Positions 44,415 to 52,611 of a stretch of DNA of 64,000 bases are shown piece after piece (within the stretch, counting starts at the first letter, position 1; each line of letters opens with the position of its first letter). The position numbers and the translations under genes are program-made. Origin of the DNA: Alteromonas sp. KUL49 (GTDB lineage Bacteria; Pseudomonadota; Gammaproteobacteria; Enterobacterales; Alteromonadaceae); NCBI RefSeq assembly GCF_006538345.1, contig NZ_BJKL01000002.1, forward strand, positions 186,001 through 250,000, written 5' to 3'. The notes beneath the pieces are model-generated. The model was given only the letters and a program-made list of their open reading frames with translations, searched no databases and had not been told where the DNA came from.

Positions 44415-45285
44415 ACCTAAAGCACAAGCCGCCAAAGTAATGAAACGACTGCAAGGTACCGTTATTGAGTCTGTGGGTACCGTACGCAACTATGAACAGT
44501 GCCTCAGTGGCGTTGCTAAATTCATGAAGAGCGACGGAAACTTCAACGGCCTGATGTCTATGACAATCGACCAAGCTATGCGCTATTTGACAATAAGAAG
44601 TGAGGAGGTCGGGCAAAAGCAACTAGACATGGACAGACAAGCGATTCAAATGATGTTTACCCACGTTACTGGTGTATTGAGTAAAGACGACAAACTTCCA
44701 GTCGTAAAATCAGAATATAAACAACTTCTTCAATCTCGTGCCTACACTGAATTACAAGTTAACGAGATAACCAAGCGCCAACGCTATCATAACGCCTTAG
44801 CCACCCGTATTGCTCATGCGGCAGGCCTTCGCGCGCACGAGCTATACACTTTGCGTCTCCTCAATGAACAATCGCCCAGTGAGCGCAGAGCTACGCGCAC
44901 CGATAAATTCACAGGGTTACCAGGAGAAGCCTACACCGTAGTAGGAAAAGGCGGTTTGATACGCGAAGTGCGCATTCCATATGAGCTAGCTAAAAAGCTC
45001 GAATCATTACGTTTAACCATCCCAAAACATATTGTTGACCGCAATGTGCATTACAAAAGTCACTATGCGGTAACAGGAGGCCAATCGTTCAGTAAATCAT
45101 TCAGTCAAGCCTCGAAAGCAACATTGAGCTGGTCGAATGGTGCACATGGTCTTCGTCATAGCTATGCACAAAAACGCATGGATACGCTCAGAGCAATGGG
45201 AAAAAGCTACAACGCAGCACTTGAGATTGTTAGTCAAGAGCTTGGTCACTTCCGCCCTAGTATTACAGAGGTTTATTTAAGATGA
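44398..45285 (+). CDS. Tyrosine recombinase of the palindrome-bounded module
   Basis: 295 residues. N-terminal SAM-like core-binding part (about 1-125), then the catalytic domain with R145 (GLRAHELY), the H250-x-x-R253 pair (HGLRHSY), H284 (LGHFR) and the nucleophile Y293 (EVYLR), which is only two residues from the end. The Lys is likely in the GKGG turn (184). All key residues are present, so the enzyme should be active. It resembles the Integrase_1 group (phage integrase N-terminal/catalytic pair) rather than the island integrase at 41161. Coupled to neighbours on both sides (overlaps of 17 and 4 bases). Confidence 0.85.
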   Translation: MAIFAKPKAQAAKVMKRLQGTVIESVGTVRNYEQCLSGVAKFMKSDGNFNGLMSMTIDQAMRYLTIRSEEVGQKQLDMDRQAIQMMFTHVTGVLSKDDKLPVVKSEYKQLLQSRAYTELQVNEITKRQRYHNALATRIAHAAGLRAHELYTLRLLNEQSPSERRATRTDKFTGLPGEAYTVVGKGGLIREVRIPYELAKKLESLRLTIPKHIVDRNVHYKSHYAVTGGQSFSKSFSQASKATLSWSNGAHGLRHSYAQKRMDTLRAMGKSYNAALEIVSQELGHFRPSITEVYLR

Positions 45286-45833
45286 AAACTATCTCTATTG
45301 GAATCATTCTCTTAATATCAATACTCATTGCAGTTTGGCTCTATTTCACGCTACCCAGCTATGCGCTGTTGGAAAATCGAAACGGACAATGGGTATTAGC
45401 TGCTAGAGGTTGGTCTATCATAAAATACTGCTGGCCACTGATAACCGTTGCAGTCTTAGTCACCATTTGTGTTGTTTCACTGATCGAGTATAGCGTTTTA
45501 GTCGCTAAAATTAACAGGCTAAGGAGCGAGTACGAAGAGAAAGAACGCTCACTTACTAGCGCTTACGAGAGCAAACTGAATTGGTTTAAGCGAGACTTTA
45601 TATCTAAATTTGAGGCCAAAGCAAAAGAAATACACGACAAGGATGTGAAACTCACGAGGCAAAACATCGCTCTTATGACTCAGCTGAAAGATGCAAACTG
45701 TAGAGCTGAAGCTGCAGAGCAGGAGGGTAAGCGTAGAAAAAACAAGCAGGAAAGAGCTTCCTTTGCTTTAGGTAAGCTAAAAGCGAAGATGAAGAAAAGA
45801 GAGAAGGTTTGTGCATGCACAAACAATCTATAG
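45282..45833 (+). CDS. Membrane protein with long coiled coil
   Basis: 183 residues. Two hydrophobic segments (about 5-26 and 49-72) precede a charged alpha-helical region (about 76-170) rich in Glu, Lys and Arg with heptad-like spacing. ATG overlaps the recombinase stop (ATGA). The last codons run through the right palindrome, giving the odd tail VCACTNNL. Family not recognised. Confidence 0.7.
   Translation: MKTISIGIILLISILIAVWLYFTLPSYALLENRNGQWVLAARGWSIIKYCWPLITVAVLVTICVVSLIEYSVLVAKINRLRSEYEEKERSLTSAYESKLNWFKRDFISKFEAKAKEIHDKDVKLTRQNIALMTQLKDANCRAEAAEQEGKRRKNKQERASFALGKLKAKMKKREKVCACTNNL
45807..45824. repeat. 18-bp perfect palindrome, right copy
   Basis: GTTTGTGCATGCACAAAC, identical to the centre of 43416-43441 and about 2.4 kb from it. 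It lies within the last codons of the coiled-coil gene. Here the flanks do not extend the palindrome. Confidence 0.8.
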
Positions 45834-45838
45834 TCACT

Positions 45839-45985
45839 CTAATTCTTCTTAATGTGCTTTCTTCCCCAAGCTTCTATTTGAGGGGCAAAATGATTAAGAA
45901 CGATAACGCCTATGACTAAAACAGCTACCGTTACCGGTAGCGCCCATAAAACGAAATCTTCACCGCTAATACCTGTACTTGACAT
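45839..45985 (-). CDS. 48-residue single-pass membrane protein
   Basis: ATG at 45985, encoding MSSTGISGEDFVLWALPV then a hydrophobic segment (about 13-34) and a tail ending HIKKN. Ribosome site is weak (AAGAAAA). Convergent with the coiled-coil gene and separated from its stop by a few bases. Function unknown. Confidence 0.5.
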   Translation of the reverse strand: MSSTGISGEDFVLWALPVTVAVLVIGVIVLNHFAPQIEAWGRKHIKKN

Positions 45986-46187
45986 TTTTCTTGAACCTGG
46001 TCAATAAATAACCCTTTACAGAGCTAAAACAGCTTTACTGCAAAGTCTGTTGCAAACTTGTATTACACACCTCTTTGGCGCTTTTCATTATATACGTTAA
46101 CTAAGTTTTCGCTCACCCCGAGCAATGGTTATCAGTTAGTACCAAATTTCTGATGGTCAGATATAGACAAGGAGCAGAAGTTCGGAT

Positions 46188-46733
46188 CTATTTGCTATCA
46201 AAGAAATATTCCCAAAACTCCGGGCTAATCAAAGCGATCAAACGATCAATGAAAGTAACTTCTCTCTCACCTATAAATTCAAGTACATGTTTTTCTCTAG
46301 CTGCTTGAAGGGTAAGTCTGGTTTCAGGAACCATAATAGTATCTACTTGAAATCCAAGAAAGTTAGTTGAGCCGAATACGTAATATTCGAAGTAACACAT
46401 TACTACTCTGTTTCCTGAACCGGTTTCAAATGCCATTTTTGTGTGAAGACGCCCGCCTGTTTCCCCTTTTTCATAAGCGTTTTTAGTGGCTTTAATCACG
46501 CTTTCCGTATCTGGTGCGCCTGTGATGGAGGAATTGAGAGCGTCAGAGAGGGAGTGAGGATGGTATATGATGCTTTTGTTGTGGCCACCTGAAGTAGCAC
46601 CTAAAAAGACTCTCCCTGCGTCGTCGCATGCCCTTAATGCAGTATGCATAGTTACTAGCTTAACATCTAGACTGGCAGCCACTATAGCCAATACAGTAGC
46701 TAATGACACAACGATAGTTAGAATCCATTTCAT
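46188..46733 (-). CDS. Putative secreted or membrane-anchored protein, unknown family
   Basis: 181 residues from ATG 46733 (AGGAG 8 bases upstream; the frame to 46742 begins with GTG inside the ribosome site). An N-terminal hydrophobic segment (KWILTIVVSLATVLAIVAASL) is likely a signal anchor. The body has no motif I recognise. Orphan cargo in the island. Confidence 0.6.
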   Translation of the reverse strand: MKWILTIVVSLATVLAIVAASLDVKLVTMHTALRACDDAGRVFLGATSGGHNKSIIYHPHSLSDALNSSITGAPDTESVIKATKNAYEKGETGGRLHTKMAFETGSGNRVVMCYFEYYVFGSTNFLGFQVDTIMVPETRLTLQAAREKHVLEFIGEREVTFIDRLIALISPEFWEYFFDSK

Positions 46734-47185
46734 ATTACCCACTCCTTTGAGGTTAGTATGACAGCTGAATGTGGTGGTTTTGCCATAAAGAAGGTGTCAT
46801 AGACAATAAAGCTAATATAGTCATAGTGTGAAGTCTAGCCAGGATTTAACTTAAGCCCCAAAAGGCAAGTCTTTAGTCTCAAATAGACAAGGAGTGGACG
46901 TTCAGATTTGATATAAAATTTCTGCTTTGTGCCAAATATAGTCTGTCGGCTTTAGCTCTATTGATTTTCTGTGGTAAAAGTGAAGTGTATATGGTTTTAT
47001 TTACAACGTGCTGTAGATTAGGTATTTGTTAAATCAAAGCACGTACATTTGAAGCGCAGGTTCCGATTTATAACACGTGCTCATTTTCCGATAATGTATC
47101 AAATTATATTTTCTCTATCTGAATTTAGAAAACGAGCATGCCAAATAGTAAAATATACGAACTAATAAATTAAGGAGACAACGTC
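46734..47185. other. Intergenic stretch upstream of the TIR gene
   Basis: 452 bases with no supported gene. It carries one copy of a short repeated motif (46885-46907, AGACAAGGAGTGGACGTTCA) also found at 46165-46187 and 50556-50578. An AAGGAG site at its end serves the TIR gene. Confidence 0.5.
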
Positions 47186-47866
47186 ATGGCGAGATGTACT
47201 GCACCAGTGAGAGGACATAGTTCGGCCGCTGCCGCAGCAAATTGTCCAGCGTGTCGTTATAAAAGTCGCGGGTACGGTGGCTATAGTTCTTCATACTCAT
47301 CATATTCCAGCGCTAGTAGTTATTCTAGAGGTAGTAGCTCCAGAAGTTCAAAACCTCGCTGGTCTAAACCCAACTCTTCAGTGTCCTATACTTCGTCTCA
47401 GATTCAATCATTAACGCCAGTAAGGCAGGCAGTTGAAGATAAAGCAGCTGTACAGCCTGATATTCGAGATGCATTTTTATGCCATGCGTGGGCTGATCGT
47501 AAAGAATCAGCGAAGGAGTTACATGATTTGCTTGAGGCTGCTGGTGTAAAAGTTTGGTTTAGTGAAAAAGACCTTGGTCTTGGTGTGCCAATGATGCGAG
47601 CCATTGACAAGGGCTTAGCAAATTCCAAAGTAGGGCTTGTTCTGGTGACTCCTGCAATGCTTGAGCGTTTACCCAAAGAAAGTGTTGCTGATAAAGAGCT
47701 TTCTGCTTTGCTTGCGGGAAACCGACTCGTTCCTATCGTGCACAATACGACATATGAGGCGCTTCGTAATGTAAGCCCTTTGCTTGCGTCGAGGTCCGGT
47801 TTAGACACATTGGAAGATTCAATGGCTGAGATTGCTGAAAAAATCGCGGAGTTGGTAGCTATATAA
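47186..47866 (+). CDS. TIR-domain protein with N-terminal Cys/His cluster
   Basis: 226 residues. An N-terminal C4, H11, C20, C23 pattern (ARCTAPVRGHS...NCPAC) could bind zinc. A Ser/Tyr-rich linker follows (about 28-75). The TIR domain spans about 93-226: DAFLCHAWADRKES, VKVWFSEKDLGLG, VGLVLVTPAML, VPIVHNTTYEALRNVSPLLASRSGL. TIR proteins in bacteria often cleave NAD+ or make signalling nucleotides in phage defence. In the helix where NADase TIRs usually carry the catalytic Glu, I read GVPMMRAIDKG with no Glu, so the activity is open. Ribosome site AAGGAG. The HNH gene follows. Confidence 0.8.
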   Translation: MARCTAPVRGHSSAAAAANCPACRYKSRGYGGYSSSYSSYSSASSYSRGSSSRSSKPRWSKPNSSVSYTSSQIQSLTPVRQAVEDKAAVQPDIRDAFLCHAWADRKESAKELHDLLEAAGVKVWFSEKDLGLGVPMMRAIDKGLANSKVGLVLVTPAMLERLPKESVADKELSALLAGNRLVPIVHNTTYEALRNVSPLLASRSGLDTLEDSMAEIAEKIAELVAI

Positions 47867-47957
47867 TTCAATGTGGTTTAGTTCTAAGAAGCGCGAGCTA
47901 TCGGAATGGTTTTCCGCCGCGCTTTTATCTTGGTTTCATTTCGTAGGGATTGGCGGC

Positions 47958-48719
47958 ATGCAAAAAGATCAATGCTACATGTGTGAAAAATCATCCACAT
48001 CTGCTGAGCATGTTCCCCCAAAGTGCTTATTCCCGGAATTTAAGGACGCCAAGAAAAACTTAAGGGTTAACTTAATCACTGTTCCTTCATGCGATGAGCA
48101 CAATGGAAAAAAGTCACATGACGACGAATTCTTGATGGTTAGCATCGCCGGAATAATCGGCAATAACTCGATCGGCTATCAGCATTACAGAGGGAAGATC
48201 CAAAGAGCATTAAAAAGGACATCATACAAGTTATTGGAAAAAGTGTTTTTACGAACGGAGCTTACGAGAATAGAAAGTGAAAACAAATTTATCGAAATTC
48301 TTTGGGGTACTCCCGACTATGAAAGATTAATTAACTGTTTCAGCCACATCGCATATGGAATTTACCATCACCATTTCAAAAAGAAATTCAACGGCGTGCT
48401 AAAGCCCTATCTAGGGTTTCTTTATACAAATGAGAAAAACCCGAAGACATTCAAGGCTTTAATTAAAGAAAAGGTACGAGTTGAGCTGGCTGACGAACCG
48501 AAATATGGGGACAATCAAGAAGTCTTTTATTACCAATTTACTAAGCCTGATCATTTTGGAGTTTTTTTGGTCAAGCTTTGTTTTTACCAAAATGTCGATG
48601 TATTTGTCTCATATATGCCTTTAGGCTCTCAAAAGCCGACTCACCTTGGCTTCGAACTTATGAATAGAGGGATAAAAACTTTTTTCACTCTAGGTGACAA
48701 TGAGTACGAGTTCAATTGA
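47958..48719 (+). CDS. HNH-like nuclease-fold protein, partner of the TIR gene
   Basis: 253 residues from ATG 47958 (AGGGA 9 bases upstream). An upstream in-frame ATG at 47871 would couple it 4 bases from the TIR stop but has no ribosome site, so the start is uncertain. Near the N-terminus: CYMCEK (C-x2-C), AEHVPPKCLFPE and VPSCDEHNGKKSHDDEFL, the pattern of a zinc-binding HNH-like fold seen in many restriction and defence nucleases. The rest (about 75-250) has no domain I recognise. Role with the TIR protein is inferred. Confidence 0.65.
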   Translation: MQKDQCYMCEKSSTSAEHVPPKCLFPEFKDAKKNLRVNLITVPSCDEHNGKKSHDDEFLMVSIAGIIGNNSIGYQHYRGKIQRALKRTSYKLLEKVFLRTELTRIESENKFIEILWGTPDYERLINCFSHIAYGIYHHHFKKKFNGVLKPYLGFLYTNEKNPKTFKALIKEKVRVELADEPKYGDNQEVFYYQFTKPDHFGVFLVKLCFYQNVDVFVSYMPLGSQKPTHLGFELMNRGIKTFFTLGDNEYEFN

Positions 48720-48801
48720 AGCTAACGATGGGCAGCACTCGCGGCCTTTGGCTGTTGGGAAGCCAACCGCTATGTCGTCCTTTAATGTCCACAAGAGACT
48801 G

Positions 48802-50259
48802 TCAGATTTGCTTTTCTAGTCTATCTTTCAGTATACGAAGACCATCAATGATTGTTTTTTCTAAAAAGTGCATTTTGTGCCCTTCATTCCAAATTTTAAC
48901 ATTTTCACCTGACCATCCATTTTCAATTAATTCACTCCAGCCGTAAATGTACTCAAGTGTGTCGATAAATAAACACTGAAATTCAAAAGGGTCTACCTTT
49001 TTAAATAGCCTATCGTTCCGTGAACCGTGAACAAAGAGATTTCTAACTAAGATGGCTTTACGCACAATATATCTTAAGTCATCCGCGCCCAAAGGTCTTG
49101 TTGTCGGATGCTCTTCTAATATACTTATTCGCTCGAAAATCCTATCTTTTAGGGACTTCCGAGAAATATTAGATATCGAATGCAGTAAGGATTGCCTAAT
49201 TGTTTCAAAATCCTCGAAGTCTGATTTAATTCTTGATTCAAGTTCCTCAAGTAACTCGGGGGAACCTTCAGGTAGCTTGTTCTTTTCTTCACCTATGGTC
49301 TTAGGGAATATATCAAAGAGGTTTGCTACAGCAATAAGCCTGCTAGGTGAATAGCCTTCTTGGAAATATGAGCCATAGAAACTGTATCTAACAGTATCTC
49401 TATCTTCTTTATCAAACCAACTTTTAAGGATGCACAAGAACTCTTCGCTATTTACATCAACCAAAGGGTCTGAAGTGAATCTGTCTTTCTTATTTTCGCC
49501 CCAGTTGTAATTACTATGTAATACCAATAATTCTTGGTGTTTATCTTCGCAGTCTTTTTTTAAACTAACCTCTCCAAAGTGAAGCCCAGAACCACTAACG
49601 AATCGCAAGAACAATGAAAGTTTGTACGCTCTTCCGAAAGCTTCCTCTAATAATAAAGGCTCTTCAAAATTGATATTCACTACCACTTTATTTTTAATGC
49701 TCACACCGTTGATGCTATAGCCTCCGCCAGTGCTTAAGCAGTTGCTTGCACTAACTCTTCCAATTTTTGTCTCCTGATTGAAGATTTTAAAATTCCCATC
49801 AAAGTAAGCTATTACAGCTCCATCATTTGGTTCTAATTCTTCATGGTATTCTTGTCTTTTTAAAGCTGATAGCAATTCATCGTTGGGGAAGTTGATGTAA
49901 TCGAACCCACTGCGCCTAGGGATCATGCGCTCTGGGTTATCTATAGTCAAAGAGATTGATTTGAATAAATCTTCGGAAGGAAGTATTTTGCTAGTTCCAA
50001 CTATCATTAAATGTGAGTATATTTTTGCATTAAAGGATATTTTCTGGCCATACATGTTTCGACCAGTATTCCCTAAACAATTTATAAGTGAAATATACTT
50101 TCCTTCAGACGTTTTTCCATATATGTCTGAGTGACTTTCCACATTGAACAACTCAGATGACCAGCAATTGAATTCATTTGACCCATCTTCTGTATTGAGT
50201 ATTCCTGATACATTATCATTGCTGCCAACTTGGAAGCTGCCCTTAATAATTTCTTTCAC
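48802..50259 (-). CDS. ApeA-like HEPN-domain anti-phage protein
   Basis: 485 residues. An N-terminal beta-rich region (about 1-300) fits the ApeA N-terminal domain: KEIIKGSFQVG, SGILNTEDG, INCLGNT. The C-terminal HEPN domain has the Rx4H RNase motif as RNLFVH at 406-411. ApeA proteins are single-gene abortive-infection systems thought to cut tRNA on phage entry. Convergent with the HNH gene. The family assignment is by motif and layout. Confidence 0.75.
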   Translation of the reverse strand: MKEIIKGSFQVGSNDNVSGILNTEDGSNEFNCWSSELFNVESHSDIYGKTSEGKYISLINCLGNTGRNMYGQKISFNAKIYSHLMIVGTSKILPSEDLFKSISLTIDNPERMIPRRSGFDYINFPNDELLSALKRQEYHEELEPNDGAVIAYFDGNFKIFNQETKIGRVSASNCLSTGGGYSINGVSIKNKVVVNINFEEPLLLEEAFGRAYKLSLFLRFVSGSGLHFGEVSLKKDCEDKHQELLVLHSNYNWGENKKDRFTSDPLVDVNSEEFLCILKSWFDKEDRDTVRYSFYGSYFQEGYSPSRLIAVANLFDIFPKTIGEEKNKLPEGSPELLEELESRIKSDFEDFETIRQSLLHSISNISRKSLKDRIFERISILEEHPTTRPLGADDLRYIVRKAILVRNLFVHGSRNDRLFKKVDPFEFQCLFIDTLEYIYGWSELIENGWSGENVKIWNEGHKMHFLEKTIIDGLRILKDRLEKQI

Positions 50260-51502
50260 TGATTTATCCCTTGAGCGTAATCACTATTAGTCCGTTGTAG
50301 AAGGTTATTATCCTTTCACTTGCTTATAAATGTCATGTTCCATTTGAGAATCGGTAAGGAATGTTTCCAGTTAACATAGCGCAACGAGTGGCGAACTTGA
50401 TGTATGATATACAGTCGCACTGAATCGCAACTAGTTCAGTAGACACTAGTTCAGTAGACACATCATAACTATATTTTTGAAAGAATCTAAACCTATGCTC
50501 CAACGTCTGCAATACGTGCATTTGAGCAGTACTTATATCTTTGGCGGGTTCAGTCAGACAAGGATCGGAAGTTCGCCTAGAGCAATTGAGGTGAATTAGC
50601 CCGCTCCTATTGAACTACTAACGCAGAAAACATTAGGTTATTGTCGAGAACATGAGCCTTATACAAACTCCCACCCTTGAGATGCCCATAGCCACTCTGA
50701 ATAGAATTTATACCCAAAATACAACTCTACTGTGAACAAACTTGTCTTCTTTTTCAGATGACCGGTGGTGAGGTTTGAGCAGAAGTTGGTCAGACAAGCC
50801 CTAAGGAACTGAATCCCCGTCCTGTCTTACCAACTGTAGTGTGTCCGTATGGAGCCAGTCATCACTTTCAGTCGGGCATCTGTCTAGAAAACGTATCAGA
50901 CGCTGCGCAGATTATTGGCCACGGTTCGCCATACCGTTATGTTTTCGCCACCCAGCAGGATTCCGCGCCAAGCCAAATTTAACAACGCAAGGAAGATCCA
51001 ATATACGCTCCCAATGACTCGACAATTCTCCTATTCGTGCCTATTGCTGGTTCCCACATGTAAGCACTTATTTGCAGAAAGAGGTGCAGTCGTCACTTTT
51101 CCTACCACCCACGCTCCTTCCTCACTCGCCCGCCAGTTTTGAAATCAGACATTTAACGGGATGGATAACTGATAATTTTTACGAATGAAAGGCGGGGCTA
51201 GCTGACTAGGCATGGATAGAGGAATCGGAAGACTTTTCATTTGACAAAGGGAACCCCCTCAGCCAAAATTGAGTAGAATTTTCTGAAGTCGCCACAACTA
51301 CAGAGTATTGAAGTCTTCCTGAATCTTTATTCAGGCTAGCCGCAAAACCGAGCACATAGCTCGGTTTTTTGTTTCTAGCCCATAGAATTATTTTTCACGA
51401 TCGAAAATTCTCCGCAGTACGCAGAAATTTTGTCGGTAATTGAAGTTTTTGTCGGTAAGAAGATATTACGGAAAGCTTGAAGAGCCTGCACGTTAGCCAC
51501 TA
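50260..51502. other. Gene-poor right arm of the island
   Basis: About 1.2 kb without a convincing gene. It contains a tandem repeat of 15 bases (ACTAGTTCAGTAGAC twice, 50430-50459), one copy of the AGACAAGGA motif (50556-50578) and the candidate RNA below. Frames of 62 (50333) and 75 codons (50915) lack ribosome sites and domains; this looks like decayed sequence. Confidence 0.55.
51286..51371 (+). ncRNA. Candidate small RNA or orphan terminator region next to tRNA-Trp
   Basis: Two hairpins in series: CCTGAAT / ATTCAGG (51318-51335) and AAACCGAGC / GCTCGGTTT with a T run (51344-51371, a good rho-independent terminator). A TAGAAT -10 candidate (51274-51279) lies upstream, but the -35 is poor. 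No plus-strand gene precedes it. Confidence 0.35.
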
Positions 51503-51530
51503 AAAGTGGCAGGGGTGGAGGGACTCGAAC
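51503..51530. repeat. Island right attachment repeat (attR), inside tRNA-Trp
   Basis: Identical over 28 bases to 40963-40990. It overlaps the 3' 24 bases of the tRNA, which explains why the tRNA stayed intact after insertion. Confidence 0.9.
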
Positions 51531-51583
51531 CCCCAACCATCGGTTTTGGAGACCGCTGTTCTACCAATTCGAACTACACCCCT
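51507..51583 (-). tRNA. tRNA-Trp (anticodon CCA)
   Basis: 77 bases on the minus strand: 5' acceptor AGGGGTG pairing with CACCCCT, D arm, anticodon loop CTCCAAA, T arm GGGGGTTCGAGTCCC, and an encoded CCA end. A short hairpin (GCCACT / AGTGGC) follows its 3' end and could act as the terminator. Confidence 0.95.
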
Positions 51584-51698
51584 AACGCGCAGTGCATTAT
51601 ACGTATAGCGATTCAAAGGTAAAGACTTTTTGCTTATCTTACAGTTATACGCTTAATAATCATCCAAACCGCACAAAATAACCGCTAAGCCCCATCAT

Positions 51699-52481
51699 TT
51701 ACCCTCCAGTAGACTCCAAAGCTGCAAACCATAATTCATTGGTAAGCTTCACAATTTCACAGTGACGCTTTGTTTCTTCAATCACAGTGTTTATCGCTAT
51801 GCCGGACTTATCTGCATACGCTTCGCACAGCGCCATATTTTGCATATCGTCGAACTCATTAATCATGGCACAACTCGCAATATCAAAATAGCGGTTACCC
51901 ATGGCAGCGTACTCCCAATCGATGACCATCGGAGGGTTGATCTTAAGCACATGTCCAGCTTGAAGGTCATTGTGGCAAAGCACGATATCGTCTTGATTTT
52001 GCTCACTGGCAACAACTCGTACACGCAAAGCAGTCACTTCTTCGAGTAATGCATTGCCCTCTGGTAGCGACAATATTTTTAGGTAGTGTTCCCAACGTCC
52101 GATGAGATCGAGAGGGCGTCCGGTGATAGGAAGTTCGTGAATATGCCACAGTACCTCAGCTAAATCCTTTGGAGAAATGTCGTATTGAATTGAGGCGTCT
52201 GAACCTACCCAGTTTTCAACCCATAAAGTCTCATCGTCGTTTAACCATACGGCATTGGGCGCAATGCCCTTTACGGTGAGCTGTTGTTGTAAAACAAACT
52301 GGTGAAAACGATCCACGCCGCTGAACTGGTCATCTCCAAGCCATTTAACTGCGTACTCTTGTGCACCATCAACTAAGTGAAACACAGCATTGATATCGCC
52401 GCTATCTACCGCACGTAGCTGCGCGTCGTTCGATAACCCTAATTCGGTGTGTAAAAGATTGAGAATGTCTCGTGTATCCAT
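51699..52481 (-). CDS. Thiamine-kinase-like phosphotransferase (APH fold)
   Basis: 260 residues of the aminoglycoside/choline kinase fold. The catalytic loop LCHNDLQAGHVL (about 167-178) and metal-binding VIDWEYAAMGNRYFDIASC (about 186-204) are clear. The family includes the thiamine kinase ThiK. Being just downstream of a TPP-riboswitch receptor and a YkoF-like thiamine protein supports a role in phosphorylating imported thiamine. A strong terminator (52553-52588) separates it from the YkoF-like gene, so it may have its own promoter. Substrate not proven. Confidence 0.75.
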   Translation of the reverse strand: MDTRDILNLLHTELGLSNDAQLRAVDSGDINAVFHLVDGAQEYAVKWLGDDQFSGVDRFHQFVLQQQLTVKGIAPNAVWLNDDETLWVENWVGSDASIQYDISPKDLAEVLWHIHELPITGRPLDLIGRWEHYLKILSLPEGNALLEEVTALRVRVVASEQNQDDIVLCHNDLQAGHVLKINPPMVIDWEYAAMGNRYFDIASCAMINEFDDMQNMALCEAYADKSGIAINTVIEETKRHCEIVKLTNELWFAALESTGG

Positions 52482-52552
52482 ACTGCTTTTTATCTTTTCC
52501 GTTCTAGACCAAGACTATATATCTAAACTCCTTAATCGCCAAACACCAATAA

Positions 52553-52588
52553 AAAACGCGGCTACTTCTAATAAAGTAGCCGCGTTTT
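52553..52588. terminator. Strong hairpin terminator after the YkoF-like gene
   Basis: AAAACGCGGCTACTT and AAGTAGCCGCGTTTT, a perfect 15-base stem with a 6-base loop, with A/T tails on both sides, so usable in either direction. Confidence 0.85.
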
Positions 52589-52611
52589 AGCGTAAGATGT
52601 AGAAATGTCTT

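Larger units (their letters stand above)
40963..51530. mobile_element. Genomic island in the 3' end of tRNA-Trp with defence-type cargo
   Basis: The intact tRNA-Trp gene is on the minus strand at 51507-51583, its 3' end facing the island. A copy of its last 24 bases plus flanking sequence recurs at 40963-40990. Between the repeats lie a tyrosine integrase (frameshifted), a DUF4224 gene, small membrane protein genes, a second recombinase module bounded by palindromes, a TIR protein, an HNH-like protein and an ApeA-like HEPN protein. No conjugation, capsid or replication gene is seen, so it may depend on a helper or have lost functions. The base composition is visibly richer in A and T than the flanks. 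Confidence 0.85.

Noticed and set aside
48716..48801. attC-like sequence between the HNH and ApeA genes
   Set aside because: GCTAACGATGGGCAGC resembles one core box but the matching partner box is absent.
50333..50521. 62-codon minus frame after the ApeA-like gene
   Set aside because: Contains the 15-base tandem repeat and has no start site; probably chance.
50915..51142. 75-codon plus frame near the island right end
   Set aside because: No ribosome site, odd composition, no domain.
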